Below are positions 1 to 10,361 of a stretch of 64,000 nucleotides of DNA, one piece after another. A program made the position numbers and the translations under genes. Numbering within the stretch: position 1 is the stretch's first letter; each line of letters begins with the position of its first letter. The notes under the pieces are model-generated. The model saw only the letters and a program-made list of their open reading frames with translations, was not told where the DNA came from and did no database searches. The stretch is from CAVVDY01 sp963819645 (GTDB lineage Bacteria > Acidobacteriota > Terriglobia > Terriglobales > Acidobacteriaceae): positions 1-64,000 of the forward strand of contig CAWFWZ010000018.1 in assembly GCA_963819645.1 (NCBI GenBank). Direction: 5' to 3'.

Positions 1-777
1 GAAGCTCGACGAGGAAGACCTCCGGCGAAGCTGCCTGGAAGGGGCCACTCCTTGAGCGCAGGTTGTATTTTTCGGAGTCGTCACCCAACCCGAGTGATCC
101 CGATATCTCCACCTTCTTCTTCATCACGGTAGTTGGACAAGAACCTAAGCGATACGAGATGGTTTCGCCACCGAATATCGTGCTGCATCAGGGAGCGGTC
201 GAAGCATGGACCATTGAGAATCGCAGCGCGGAAGACCACGTCTTCCATATTCATCAACTCCATTTTCAGGTGCTCGCGATTGATGGGACGCCGGTGCACG
301 ACGGTGAAATTCGAGACACGATTAACGTGCCGCACTGGCAAGGGGAGGGTCCCTACCCCAGCGTCAGGCTGCTGATGGATTTTCGCAACCCGAAGATCAT
401 CGGGACCTTCCCTTACCACTGCCATATCGAAAAGCATGCTGACATGGGAATGATGGGAACAGTCGAGGTGCTTCCACCCGGAGTGAAGACTTCAGTTGTC
501 CTGAAGTTTTCGCCGGCACGGCCACAGACAGGGGATGACATAAAGTTCACCGCGACGCGTAGTGCCGGAGAAGAGCAGTGGGAAGCCGCTTACAGGAGAA
601 GTTCAACTCAATATTGACGGCCTGAATGTAGGGAAGGTGGCTACTCTAGCCAACGGCCAAGCTGTCATCGAAGCGTTCTTTCCGGAAAAGGGTGAGCACG
701 TCGTCAAAGCCATGTATTGGGGCGATCGGGCTCACGGAGAGTCGGCGTCAGTGCCGGTCGTAGTAAGAGTGCGGTAG
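1..777 (+). CDS. Multicopper oxidase, C-terminal part (5' truncated by window edge)
   Basis: The frame is open to base 3, so the gene begins upstream of the window. The visible part is the last cupredoxin domain of a multicopper oxidase. An HIHQLHF segment (about 249-269) provides type 2/3 copper ligands, and HCHIEKHADMGM (about 418-453) has the His-Cys-His...His...Met pattern of the T1 and trinuclear copper sites. Such enzymes oxidise metals or phenolics in the periplasm with reduction of O2 to water. The frame breaks near 574 (GAGCAG; GAGCGCAG restores it), after which about 65 residues of an Ig-like tail follow, which is longer than a plain laccase end. The substrate cannot be told from this fragment. 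Confidence 0.85.
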
Positions 778-1007
778 TCTTTCTGGGCCATCCCCGGTTT
801 CCTTGCCTTCGGTTGGAAAGAGAAGGAATTATCCTACAGGGTGTACCATTGCATGAGAGTTGGCCTGATGTGTAGCAATTTCGGCTTCAACCACCATCCC
901 GGCCGTCCGCCCTGCGCGTTGGAGTCGCGCTGGTTCACTCTCGCGTTTCGCTTCTACTACTGGCTGCAGTTCAAGCTACGCCGTCAACCTTCCTGGTTGC
1001 GCTAGGT

Positions 1008-2485
<1,478 letters not shown>

Positions 2486-2522
2486 GTTGGGATTATAGCG
2501 AGGGGAAGGAGTTAACCACGGA

Positions 2523-2705
2523 TCACCGCGGAGCAGAGTTATAAACGATGGCGAGGAACACAACACCGGGAATGCCACCCAGCACTGCCAATGCGGCGAT
2601 GATGCCAAGCGAGTTGGAGCACATACCTATTACGGCCTTCCCTGACAACAAGAGGAATGCTCCACAGCAAGCCAACGCGATCAGCACCATGCCGGACTTA
2701 AACAT
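2523..2705 (-). CDS. Small hydrophobic membrane protein (unknown)
   Basis: This 60-residue ORF starts at an ATG at 2705 and is almost entirely hydrophobic. It has two likely transmembrane helices (about residues 4-24 and 31-55) separated by a short polar turn with a Cys. It sits 37 bases upstream of gatB on the same strand and downstream of the higBA pair. No family is recognised and the Shine-Dalgarno is weak. The helix-turn-helix membrane pattern argues that it is translated, but homology support is lacking. Confidence 0.4.
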   Translation of the reverse strand: MFKSGMVLIALACCGAFLLLSGKAVIGMCSNSLGIIAALAVLGGIPGVVFLAIVYNSAPR

Positions 2706-2835
2706 ACGTGGAATTCTAGACCAAAAATTATCGAATACACCGATGATTCTCGGCGACGAATTACGGACCGTTTCATCCCGTCGGAACAGTCCTTCGTCTT
2801 GCCGCAGCGGGGCGCTGGTTGGCCAGTAAGTTCGG

Positions 2836-3132
2836 CTACGCACTCTTGGCCAAATTGGCCTTGCGCAGCGGCGCGATCTTCTTTCTCCGCGACCGGGACG
2901 CCGTCCAAAGATCGTATTGTGCCTGCATGCCCATCCAAAGCTCCGGGGTTGTGCCCAGCGCGTCGGAGAGTCGCAACGCCATGTCCGCAGAGATGCCGGC
3001 CTTGCCATTCAGCAGGCGGGAAAGGGTGACCCGGCTGACGCCGAGGTGTTCTGCCGCGGTCGACACAGGGACACCCCCCAGGTACTCTCTCACGACCAAA
3101 CCCGGATGGGGCGGATTGAACATGCGCGTCAT
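2836..3132 (-). CDS. higA: HigA-family antitoxin / XRE transcriptional regulator
   Basis: The 98-residue protein has the typical HigA start (FNPPHPGLVVREYL) followed by a Cro/CI-type helix-turn-helix at about residues 24-58, including SRVTLSRLLNGKAGIS. It lies 8 bases downstream of the toxin-like gene at 3141-3419 on the same strand, the reversed toxin-first order typical of higBA loci. The antitoxin would neutralise HigB by direct binding and repress the operon through its HTH. The basic tail (SRSRRKKIAPLRKANLAKSA) is common in this family. Confidence 0.85.
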   Translation of the reverse strand: MTRMFNPPHPGLVVREYLGGVPVSTAAEHLGVSRVTLSRLLNGKAGISADMALRLSDALGTTPELWMGMQAQYDLWTASRSRRKKIAPLRKANLAKSA

Positions 3133-3140
3133 CGTATACC

Positions 3141-3419
3141 TCAGTGATAATCCTGGTAGTCCACCAGGATTGCATCTTCGCCTTCGAATGCAAATGTGAG
3201 TCGCCAGTTACCGCTTACGCGAATTGACCAATGACCTTGCATGGCGCCCTTCAATGGGTGAAGGAACCACCCGGCCGCATTCATATCAAAAGGCCGTTTC
3301 GCGTTATCGAGAGCAAACAGTTGCAGCCGCAGCTTGCTAGCGTGCTTGGGCTGAATACCCGACATTGATCCGGAACGGAAGAACTTTTGGATACCGGAAT
3401 GCCGGAAACTCTTAACCAC
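3141..3419 (-). CDS. higB: HigB-family (RelE superfamily) toxin
   Basis: The 92-residue protein begins at a GTG (3419). It matches the HigB/RelE-type plasmid maintenance toxin layout: an N-terminal helix, the segment LFALDNAKRPFDMN, and a C-terminal SIRVSGNWRLTFAFEGEDA block that carries the RelE-fold strand residues. Toxins of this class cleave mRNA in the ribosomal A site. The gene precedes higA by 8 bases and is probably co-transcribed with it. A TATACA-like -10 box lies only a few bases before the GTG, so a leaderless or nearly leaderless transcript is possible. Confidence 0.83.
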   Translation of the reverse strand: MVKSFRHSGIQKFFRSGSMSGIQPKHASKLRLQLFALDNAKRPFDMNAAGWFLHPLKGAMQGHWSIRVSGNWRLTFAFEGEDAILVDYQDYH

Positions 3420-3500
3420 TGTATAGTGTATCGCTACGCGCTACAGGCAAGCAACGGAATTGTTGCCCCGTGTCTATCTGTGCAAATCCGTGGCTCGGTT

Positions 3501-4163
3501 TTACTGCGCGGGATTCGAGGGAACTAGCGGAATCTCAAAGTACATCAGCTCGTTGCCGGTGCTGTCGCGGATGCCGGTCAGGTAGACGTGTCCACCGGCG
3601 GCGACAGGGTTCTTGAGGTTGTCGATGTCGAAGAAGAGAAAGCCCGAGCGGGTAGCGTGCGGCTCAATCGCCTCGGCGATGAACGCTGCCTTGCTCAGTT
3701 CGTCGTATTGCTCCTTCGCCTTCTTGTTCTTCATGCCGGTCGGCAAAGGAATCGGGCCGACGCGCGCTGGCGTCGTGCTGTTGGCTTTGATATGCGCCAC
3801 CCGGCGAAAGACGTCATCGACGCTGAGCCACTGCAGCTTGCTGCGCGACGCGGTCACCAGCTCGGCGTTCATTTTGGTCATCGAGATCGGCTGGTCGCCG
3901 CTGTTGGTAATGATCAGCAGCACCGGCAGAATGCCTTCCTGCACGTACTTGGTGCCAAAGACGTCGTCCTTGGGAGCGGTGTTGTAGACGTCGATCGCGG
4001 CCGTGATCTTCTCCATGGGGTGAGCGTCTTTGCTGGGGAAGGTGTCGGCGCTCTCCGGCCGCGGAGCGACGAACTCTTTGAAGGCCCAGACCGAGGTGCC
4101 GGCAAGAAGCAGCGTCAGCATCAACAGAACCAGGCAGCCTGCGCTGCGGAGGTGAAATAGCAT
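3501..4163 (-). CDS. Secreted or membrane-anchored hypothetical protein
   Basis: The product has about 220 residues. The ATG at 4163 is followed by a signal-like hydrophobic segment (residues about 8-27) and then a soluble domain of beta-rich appearance. The sequence VLLIITNSGDQPISMTKMNA resembles an Ig-like or transglutaminase-adjacent beta-sandwich, and the end has YLTGIRDSTGNELMYFEIPL. No catalytic motif is visible. It is a stand-alone gene between higBA and waaA. A periplasmic location is inferred; the function is unknown. Confidence 0.6.
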   Translation of the reverse strand: MLFHLRSAGCLVLLMLTLLLAGTSVWAFKEFVAPRPESADTFPSKDAHPMEKITAAIDVYNTAPKDDVFGTKYVQEGILPVLLIITNSGDQPISMTKMNAELVTASRSKLQWLSVDDVFRRVAHIKANSTTPARVGPIPLPTGMKNKKAKEQYDELSKAAFIAEAIEPHATRSGFLFFDIDNLKNPVAAGGHVYLTGIRDSTGNELMYFEIPLVPSNPAQ

Positions 4164-4249
4164 AGGCTGGATTATCCGCCTTTGCACGCGTGCTCTCAAC
4201 CCGCAGGGACGGAACAGCCGGGGTGGACGTCGCTTCAGACATTCGCGCG

Positions 4250-4380
4250 GTGGAAGCACCAGGCTTCAGCGTAGGGTGTGCGGTGGAAGCACCACGCTTC
4301 AGCGTGGTGACACAAGCGCCATATCTGATGCTGGCTTTAGCCACGGCCGGAAGCGAGTTAAAGCGTGGTGCTTCCACTCC
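4250..4380. repeat. REPIN-like cluster of GTGGAAGCACCACGCTT repeats
   Basis: Two direct copies of a GGTGGAAGCACC-centred unit (about 4249 and 4281) and one inverted copy (about 4361-4378) flank a short centre containing GGCTTTAGCC. The second copy can fold by itself (CCACGCTTCAGCGTGG). The arrangement matches two inverted REP halves. It fills most of the gap between the secreted protein gene and waaA. Confidence 0.6.
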
Positions 4381-4454
4381 GCCGGACTACCCAGCCTGGC
4401 CGTGCTCTGGCCCGTCGCTTGGGCGCACAGGTTAGTGCAAGTACAATCGCACTC

Positions 4455-5865
4455 GTGTACTGGCTCTACAGTGCGCTGCTGGTAATCGTGCTCGTCTTGA
4501 GCGCGCCGTGGTGGCTGTGGCAGATGTTGCGCCACGGCAAGTATCGCTGCGGCTGGGGCGAGCGCCTAGGCAGCGTGCCGCAGCGTTTGCGAGCGCACGA
4601 AGGCGCGCCGACCATCTGGATCCACGCCGTCTCGGTCGGCGAGGTGCTGGCCGTGACCCAGCTTGTAGACGAGCTGAAAGCACAGTTACGTAATTATCGA
4701 ATCGTTGTCTCGACTACGACGGATACCGGCCAGAAGTTGGCGCGCCAGAAGTTCGGCGACGACAGCGTCTTTCGCGCCCCCCTCGATTTGCCGTGGGCGG
4801 TGCAGGCGGTTCTCGACGTGCTGCGTCCGCACATGCTGGTGCTAGCCGAGAGTGAGTTCTGGCCCAACCTGCTGCACAACGCGCGCCGATCGGGTGCTGT
4901 CGTGGCTGTCGTTAACGCTCGCGTGTCAGACCGTTCCTTGCCGCGATACCAGCGTTTTCGCTGGCTGTTTACGCGCGTGCTGTCCGATGTCGATCTATTG
5001 CTGGCGCAGAGCGAAGAAGACGCGCGTCGACTCGTTGCTATCGGCGCTCCCGCTGAGCGAGTACATGTGGGCGGCAACTTGAAATTCGAAGTGAAGCCGC
5101 CGGCGCGAAGCGATATTCATGCCAGGATGGCCGACATGATCCAGCGCGACAGTATCGGACCGGTGATCGTCGCCGGCAGCACTCTGGAAGGCGAAGAGGC
5201 GATGCTGCTGGACGCGTTTCGCGCGGTACGCGAGCGCTACTCCCAAGCCATGCTGATTCTCGCGCCACGCCATCCTGAACGCTTCGACTCGGTCGTGGCT
5301 CTGCTTTCGTCTTCGGGATTGCCCTACGTGCGGCGCTCGCAATGGAGCAATCCCCCACTCATTCCAACCGAAGGAATGAGTGGGGCACCCGAACCCTCCT
5401 CGTTGGTTGGCGGCGTTATGCTGCTCGACTCCATCGGAGAATTGGCGAGCATGTATGAGTTTGCTGATCTTGCGTTCATCGGCGGAAGCCTGGTCCCCAA
5501 GGGCGGACACAATGTGCTCGAGCCCGCCTACTTTGGCGTGCCCATACTCGTCGGTCCACACACAGAGAACTTTCGCGACATCATCGATATCTTCCGGCAC
5601 GCGGATGCTTTGCGCGTCGTGACCCCGGAGACGCTCACTCGCATGATGCTCGATCTTGCTGCCCAACGTCGAGGAGCGCGAGCGACTGGGCCGCAACGCA
5701 CGCGACGTCATGCAGTCGCAGCAGGGCGCAACCCGCAGAACCGCAGAGGCGCTGCTCGCGCTCCTGCCGATGCGCAGGCGCACACTGTCAACGCGGCCGC
5801 CACGGAGCATCACGCGTGAATCCGCTCTCAGCCGTGTTCGGCGCCGCAGTACGCGCGCGCAATGA
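4455..5865 (+). CDS. waaA: 3-deoxy-D-manno-octulosonic acid (Kdo) transferase
   Basis: WaaA (KdtA) adds Kdo from CMP-Kdo to lipid A precursor at the inner membrane. The GTG at 4455 gives the family N-terminus, a single membrane anchor (YWLYSALLVIVLVLSAPWWL). It is followed by WIHAVSVGEV, STTTDTGQ, the APLDLPWAVQAVLDVLRP block, ESEFWPNLL, a GT-B C-terminal domain with VIVAGSTLEGEE, and GGSLVPKGGHNVLEPA. The frame breaks near 5658 (CTTGCTGCC; CTTGCGCTGCC restores it). The continuing frame stops at 5865, overlapping lpxK by 50 bases. The exact C-terminus is uncertain, since the uncorrected frame stops at 5819, exactly at the lpxK start. Confidence 0.92.
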
Positions 5866-6758
5866 ATTCTACGATCGCGGCACGTTTCAGACGCACCGAT
5901 TGCAGGGCCCGGTTGTCAGCATCGGCAATCTTTCGACCGGCGGCAGCAGGCAAGACGCCGTTTCTCATTCTGCTGGGCGAGCTGCTCAAGCAGCGCAGCG
6001 TGCTGTTTGACGTGCTCTCGCGCGGATATCGTCGCGAAACGAAAGGCGTCGCGCTGGTTGATCCCGCGGGCACGGCGCGCGCAATTTGGCGACGAGCCAC
6101 TGCTGATCGCGCGCAAGCTGGGAGTGCCGGTCATTGTCGGCGAAGATCGCTTACGCCGCGGGACTGTACGCCGAGCAGAACTTCGGTCCGCAACTGCACT
6201 TGCTCGACGACGGGTTCCAGCATCGAAGGCTGGCGCGCGACTTCGATATCGTGATGCTCACGCCGACCGACGTGCGCGATTCGTTGCTGCCTGGCGGCCG
6301 TTTGCGGGAGCCGCTCTCGTCGCTGGCGCGTGCCGACGCCGTGGTGCTCAGCGGCAATCTTCCGCCGGAGTCGGTTCCCGAATTCGTGAAGCGGTGCTGG
6401 CGAGTGCAGCGCAGCATCTTCGCCCCGACTATCAAAGACGCCTGCGTGGCCTTCTGCGGCATCGCGCGTCCCGAGCCGTTTTTTTCGCAGTTGCAGCAGG
6501 CCGGACTGAATATTGTGGCGACGCAACGCTTTCGCGATCACCACGCCTATACGCGCGAGCGACATTCAGAAGCTGCTTCGCCTGCGGAATCTGAACCGTG
6601 CCACGGCGTTCGTGACTACTGAGAAGGACGCGGTGAACCTTGGAGAACAGTTGCGCGAGTTAGGAACTGTGCATGTCGTGGCGCTCCACATGGAGTTGGA
6701 GGATGCCGACGCGGCGGTGAACGAGATCCTGGCGAAGGTAAATTCGCGCGGTGCATGA
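5816..6758 (+). CDS. lpxK: Tetraacyldisaccharide 4'-kinase
   Basis: LpxK phosphorylates the 4' position of the lipid A disaccharide. The GTG at 5816 begins the expected N-terminus (NPLSAVFGAAVRARNEFYD...GPVVSIGNLSTGGS), followed by the P-loop, FDVLSRGYRR, GDEPLLIARKLGVPVIVG, HLLDDGFQHRRLARDFDIV, and C-terminal AFVTTEKDAVNL. Four frame breaks (near 5946, 6080, 6149 and 6555) are each repaired by restoring one GC to a GC or GCGC run; the first one restores the P-loop reading GGSAGKTPF. The gene follows waaA directly, as in many lipid A clusters. It is treated as intact in the organism. Confidence 0.9.
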
Positions 6759-6802
6759 GAGAATTGGGGTTCGCGAACAAATGCCGAGCACAACGGCGAA
6801 AA

Positions 6803-6920
6803 GCGAACTGCAGGTCTCTCAGCCTCGGCCGAGGATGACAAAGTCAAGGGTCCTGTCACCGTGAGCAAGCTACAGGTCCCTCGACTCCGGTCGCCACAGC
6901 GACCGCCGCTCGGGATGACA
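6803..6920 (+). repeat. Dispersed intergenic repeat, two copies (GCAAACTGCAG...GGGATGACA type)
   Basis: Two neighbouring copies (6803-6840 and 6862-6920) share the head GCGAACTGCAGGTCTCT / GAGCAAGCTACAGGTCCCT and the tail CGAGGATGACA / CGGGATGACA with a variable centre. They occupy the gap between lpxK and rfaE1. The gap also contains an AGCCAAGAGC/AGCCAATAGC string at about 6935-6972. The same unit recurs around 10.0, 11.5 and 12.3 kb. Confidence 0.7.
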
Positions 6921-6974
6921 GCAAGTATGAAAGTTTGAGCCAAGAGCTAAGAGCCGATAGCCAATAGCTAATCC

Positions 6975-8008
6975 ATGACCCGACACGCCAAAGATCACGA
7001 CCGCTGGAAGAAGATCGTTAACTCCTTTCCTGACGTCTCCATCACCGTGCTCGGAGACCTGGTTGCCGACGAGTTCGTTTTCGGCGAGATCGCTCGCGTC
7101 TCGCGCGAGGCGCCAGTGCTCATCCTGAAGCATCGCGAGCGCACCGTTGTCCCCGGCGGAGGCGGCAACGCCATCATGAACCTCGCGGCGCTGGGCGTGA
7201 ATGTGCTTGCCGGTGGGCGTGGTTGGCGACGACGAAGCGGGTCATCTGCTGATCGATGCGCTGCACCACAAGAAAATCCCGACCGGCGGCATTCAGAGGC
7301 TGAAGCACTACACGACGACGACCAAGACGCGTATTCTGGCCGGCATGTCACACACCAGCCGCCAGCAGGTGATACGCGTCGACCGCGAGCCTGAGCCGCT
7401 GGAAGAGACCCATCCCGTGCTGCTCAACCTGGTGAACGCCGCGCGCGAGTATGCCACAGCGTCAGATGCGTTGATGATCTCCGACTACGGCTACGGCGCG
7501 GCCAGCCCGCGCCTGCTGACCTTCGTTCGCTCCAACGGATGCCTCGACAACAAGCCGGTCACGCTCGACTCGCGCTATCGCATGCTCGAGTTCGACGGCG
7601 CCACCGCCGCCACTCCCAACGAGCCGGAGGTGGAAGAGGCGCTGGGCATACGCATCGGCCACGACAACCGGAAGACTGCTTGAGGCGGGGGAACAGTTGA
7701 TTGAGCGCATGGGCCTCGATTCGCTGGTGATCACCCGCGGACGCGATGGCATGGTGACCTTCGAGCGCGACGCGCCACCGGAGAACATTCCCATCTTCGG
7801 CTCCGACCAGGTGGTGGACGTCACCGGCGCAGGCGACACCGTGATTGCAACGTTCACGGCATCACTGGCGGCGGGCGCGGACGCGAGGACCGCCGCGCGA
7901 CTGGCGAATCTCGCCGGCGGAGTGGTCGTCATGAAGCGTGGCACGGCAACCGTCTCGGCGAAAGAACTGCTGGGCGCAATCGATCAGTACGCGGCAGCAC
8001 ACGGGTGA
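6975..8008 (+). CDS. rfaE1: D-glycero-beta-D-manno-heptose-7-phosphate kinase (HldE kinase domain type)
   Basis: This is a PfkB-family sugar kinase that makes ADP-heptose precursor for LPS inner core. Visible blocks are ITVLGDLVADEFVFGEI near the N-terminus, GGGGNAIMNLAALG, the central SDYGYGAASP, VTLDSRYRM, TPNEPEVEEALG, and the C-terminal PfkB signature with VDVTGAGDTVIATF, where the last Asp is the catalytic base. Frame breaks near 7209 (CTTGCCGG) and 7679 (ACTGCTTGAG) are both repaired by restoring GC. The stop overlaps the start of the adenylyltransferase gene by four bases, so the two HldE activities are encoded as separate, translationally coupled genes. Confidence 0.9.
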
Positions 8009-8503
8009 GCACGATAGCGAAGATGCACACGCGCGAGTCTTTGGGCGCACTCGTCAAAAGCTGGCGCGAGCAGGGCGAGACCGATCATTCTCGCCAATGG
8101 AGGCTTCGATCTGTTGCATGTTGGCCACGTGCGTTACCTGCGCGGAGCGAAAGCGCTGGGCGGCAAGCTGGTTGTTGCCCTCAACTCCGACAGCAGCTTG
8201 CGCACGTTGAAAGGTGCGGGGCGTCCGCTGATGCCGGCGCAGGAGCGCGCCGAGATCCTTGCCGCACTGGAAGACGTGGACGCGATCGTCATCTTCGACG
8301 AGCCCGATGTGCGCGCGCTGATTCGCGAGATTCGTCCCGATGTGCACGCCAAGGGCACCGATTACACGCGCGACAGCGTGCCCGAGCGCGACGAGGTGCT
8401 GGCCTATGGCGGCCGAGTCGAGATCGTTGGCGATCCGAAGGACCACTCGACCAGCAGCTTGCTCTCGCAGATGCAGCAGGGGCGAGGTCACAAAGCCGAG
8501 TGA
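8005..8503 (+). CDS. rfaE2: D-glycero-beta-D-manno-heptose 1-phosphate adenylyltransferase
   Basis: This nucleotidyltransferase converts heptose-1-phosphate to ADP-heptose. The cytidylyltransferase-type signature IILANGGFDLLHVGHVRYL carries the HxGH motif, followed by GGKLVVALNSDSSLRTLKG, RAEILAALEDVDAIVIFDE and the C-terminal GRVEIVGDPKDHSTSSLL. The gene overlaps the kinase gene by GTGA. One frame break near 8075 (GGGCGAGACC; GGGCGCGAGACC restores it) separates the start from the HxGH motif. A later ATG at 8023 is an alternative start. Confidence 0.9.
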
Positions 8504-8514
8504 CGGTCGATTCC

Positions 8515-9102
8515 ATGACACAGAAGGAGAAGCAGATTGCGGAGCCCGCGCGTTCGTCGTGGACTTGGAGTCGCATCGCGCGGCGCATTCGCGTGCCTCT
8601 GGGGTTTGCGTTCGCGGCCTTTTATCTGTGGCGGGCTCACCCTACCTGGATATCCCTCATTGTGGGAGCGGCAATCGCGGCCTTGGGGCTTGGCATTCGC
8701 GCGATTGCCTCGGGGCACGTCGATAAGAATGAGGAACTGGCGATAACGGGCCCGTATGCATACGTTCGCAACCCGTTGTACCTGGGCTCGATCGTGATTG
8801 CGGTTGGCTTCGCCGCCGCGGCGCGCGACGTCGTCGTCGCTCTTGTGATAGTGGTGATGTTCGTCCTCATCTACGTGCCGACAATTCGCTCCGAAGAGCG
8901 GTATTTGCGGACGCATTTCCCTACGTATTCAGCCTACGCAGACGAGGTTCCGCGTCTCATTCCGCGCACTTTGCGCTTCGCCGCAATGACGCAACGCTTC
9001 TCGCGCGCGCTTTACCTGAAGCACCGCGAGTACAATGCCATATTTGGCGCTGCGCTAATGCTGGCGGCGCTGGTGGTAAAGATGCTCTGGTTCCGTGGAT
9101 GA
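8515..9102 (+). CDS. Isoprenylcysteine carboxyl methyltransferase-like (ICMT/PEMT family) membrane protein
   Basis: The 195-residue membrane protein has several hydrophobic helices. It carries the ICMT/phospholipid-methyltransferase core: GPYAYVRNPLYLGSI (about residues 78-92) and a C-terminal EERYLRTHFPTYSAYADEV, which bind S-adenosylmethionine in this superfamily. The ATG at 8515 lies 11 bases after rfaE2 and the end overlaps the next gene, suggesting one transcription unit from rfaE1. The substrate is unknown; lipid or isoprenoid methylation is possible from family membership. Confidence 0.75.
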   Translation: MTQKEKQIAEPARSSWTWSRIARRIRVPLGFAFAAFYLWRAHPTWISLIVGAAIAALGLGIRAIASGHVDKNEELAITGPYAYVRNPLYLGSIVIAVGFAAAARDVVVALVIVVMFVLIYVPTIRSEERYLRTHFPTYSAYADEVPRLIPRTLRFAAMTQRFSRALYLKHREYNAIFGAALMLAALVVKMLWFRG

Positions 9103-9932
9103 TATTGAGCCTTCAGCGCCCTATCTCTGTCCTTCTGCTGCTATTGCTTTCGCCGGGTTTCGGCACGCGCGCCCTAACCGGAATGGCGAACACCGCGCAG
9201 CCAGCGGCAGCCGCTCAGGAAGCGACCATCAGCGCGGCAGCGCGCATTGAGCCGTTACGGGCAGGATTCAACTTTCCCACGCAGACGCTGCGCTATGAGG
9301 CCGAGTACCGCTTCTGGACGGCGGGAGTAGCGACCCTGAAGGTGCAGCGCAGCGGGTCGCAAATGCACGTAATGGGCACGGCTGACTCCGCCGGTGTGGT
9401 GGCCATGTTGTTTCGCGTGCAGGACCGCTTCGAGTCCTACTTCGATGCCGCGAAGCTCTGCTCCCAATCCTTGACCAAGCACACCGAAGAGGGCTCGCAT
9501 CGTCGCGACACGCAGATTGTCTTCGACTATAAGCGTGGCAAGTCGGTGCTGAATGAGACTAACCTCAAGACCAATCAGAAAAAGCAGGAGGAGCACGACA
9601 TTCCCGGCTGCGTAACCGATGTCGTGTCGGGCGTGCTCTACGTTGGCAGCCTGCCGCTTGTGCCGAATGCGACCTACACCTTCCCGCTCAACGACGGAGG
9701 CAAGACCGTAAACGTGCAGGCCCACGTGGAAGCCAAGGAGCAGGTGAAGACTCCGGCGGGAACCTTCAATACCATTCGCGTGGGGCCGGAGGGCGACTAC
9801 GGTCCGCTGAAAAACCGCGGCCGTATCTGGATCTGGTACACCGATGACGCGCAGCATCTGCCGGTGCAGATGCGGGCGCGGCTGTTCTGGGGAACGCTGA
9901 CCGTGTATCTAACGGGTGTGGACGGGAAGTAG
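9099..9932 (+). CDS. DUF3108-like secreted protein
   Basis: The 277-residue protein has an N-terminal signal segment (about 4-26) followed by an Ala-rich linker. A beta-rich domain begins LRYEAEYRFWTAGVATLKV, and the WYTDDAQHLPVQMRARLFWG segment near the end is typical of DUF3108 proteins. These are periplasmic or outer-membrane-associated beta-clamshell proteins of unclear role. It overlaps the upstream methyltransferase-like gene by four bases. The reading frame is intact. Confidence 0.75.
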   Translation: MILSLQRPISVLLLLLLSPGFGTRALTGMANTAQPAAAAQEATISAAARIEPLRAGFNFPTQTLRYEAEYRFWTAGVATLKVQRSGSQMHVMGTADSAGVVAMLFRVQDRFESYFDAAKLCSQSLTKHTEEGSHRRDTQIVFDYKRGKSVLNETNLKTNQKKQEEHDIPGCVTDVVSGVLYVGSLPLVPNATYTFPLNDGGKTVNVQAHVEAKEQVKTPAGTFNTIRVGPEGDYGPLKNRGRIWIWYTDDAQHLPVQMRARLFWGTLTVYLTGVDGK

Positions 9933-9986
9933 GGAAGCGGCGGTTGGCTCTTCGCTCTTCGCTCTTCGCTTAATCTCCCTCACCAG

Positions 9987-10210
9987 TGTCATCCCGAGCA
10001 AAGCGATTCCGCCGCAGGCGGAGAGCGCAGCCGAGGGACCTGCAGTTTGCTCGCGCGCCGCCAACTCTGTTCGCCCCGGAAGTTGATTCGCGCTGCGAGC
10101 AAGAGCAGATCCCTCGGCCGAAGCGGCCTCGTGATGACAAATCGGGATGAGTTCGTGCTGCCAGCAAACTGCAGGTCCCTCGGCTGCGCTGCGCTTGGCT
10201 CGGGATGACA
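9987..10210. repeat. Dispersed intergenic repeat, three copies, mixed orientation
   Basis: There is one inverted copy (9987-10053; reads TGTCATCCCGAG...GGACCTGCAGTTTGCTCGC) and two direct copies (10096-10140 and 10161-10210, ending GTGATGACA and CGGGATGACA). The centres differ and can form hairpins. GCTCTTC strings (9946-9970) and GCGAAGAG-type strings (10253-10302) flank the cluster. With 9933-10361 this is a 430-base stretch with no gene. Confidence 0.7.
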
Positions 10211-10304
10211 CCCCTAAACCACGAACGATAAGCGACGAGTCGCCAGCCAGAAAGCGAAGAGTCTCTGGCGAAAAGAGAAAAGCAAATAGCGAAGAGCGAC
10301 AGAC

Positions 10305-10343
10305 AAATAAAAACCCCGCGGAGGGAGGCCCACTCCGCGGGGT
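10305..10343 (-). terminator. Rho-independent terminator for the H-protein-like gene
   Basis: On the minus strand a 10-bp perfect stem (10333-10342 with 10314-10323, CCCCGCGGAG) encloses a 9-base loop and is followed by a TTTTTATTT run. It lies 19 bases after the stop of the minus-strand gene ending at 10362. Confidence 0.85.
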
Positions 10344-10361
10344 GCACTCACTTAATCGTTA

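Noticed and set aside
853..1005. A 50-residue plus-strand ORF between the oxidase and gatB
   Set aside because: It has an unusual composition and no recognisable domain, and no good ribosome site; it may be chance in a high-G+C gap.
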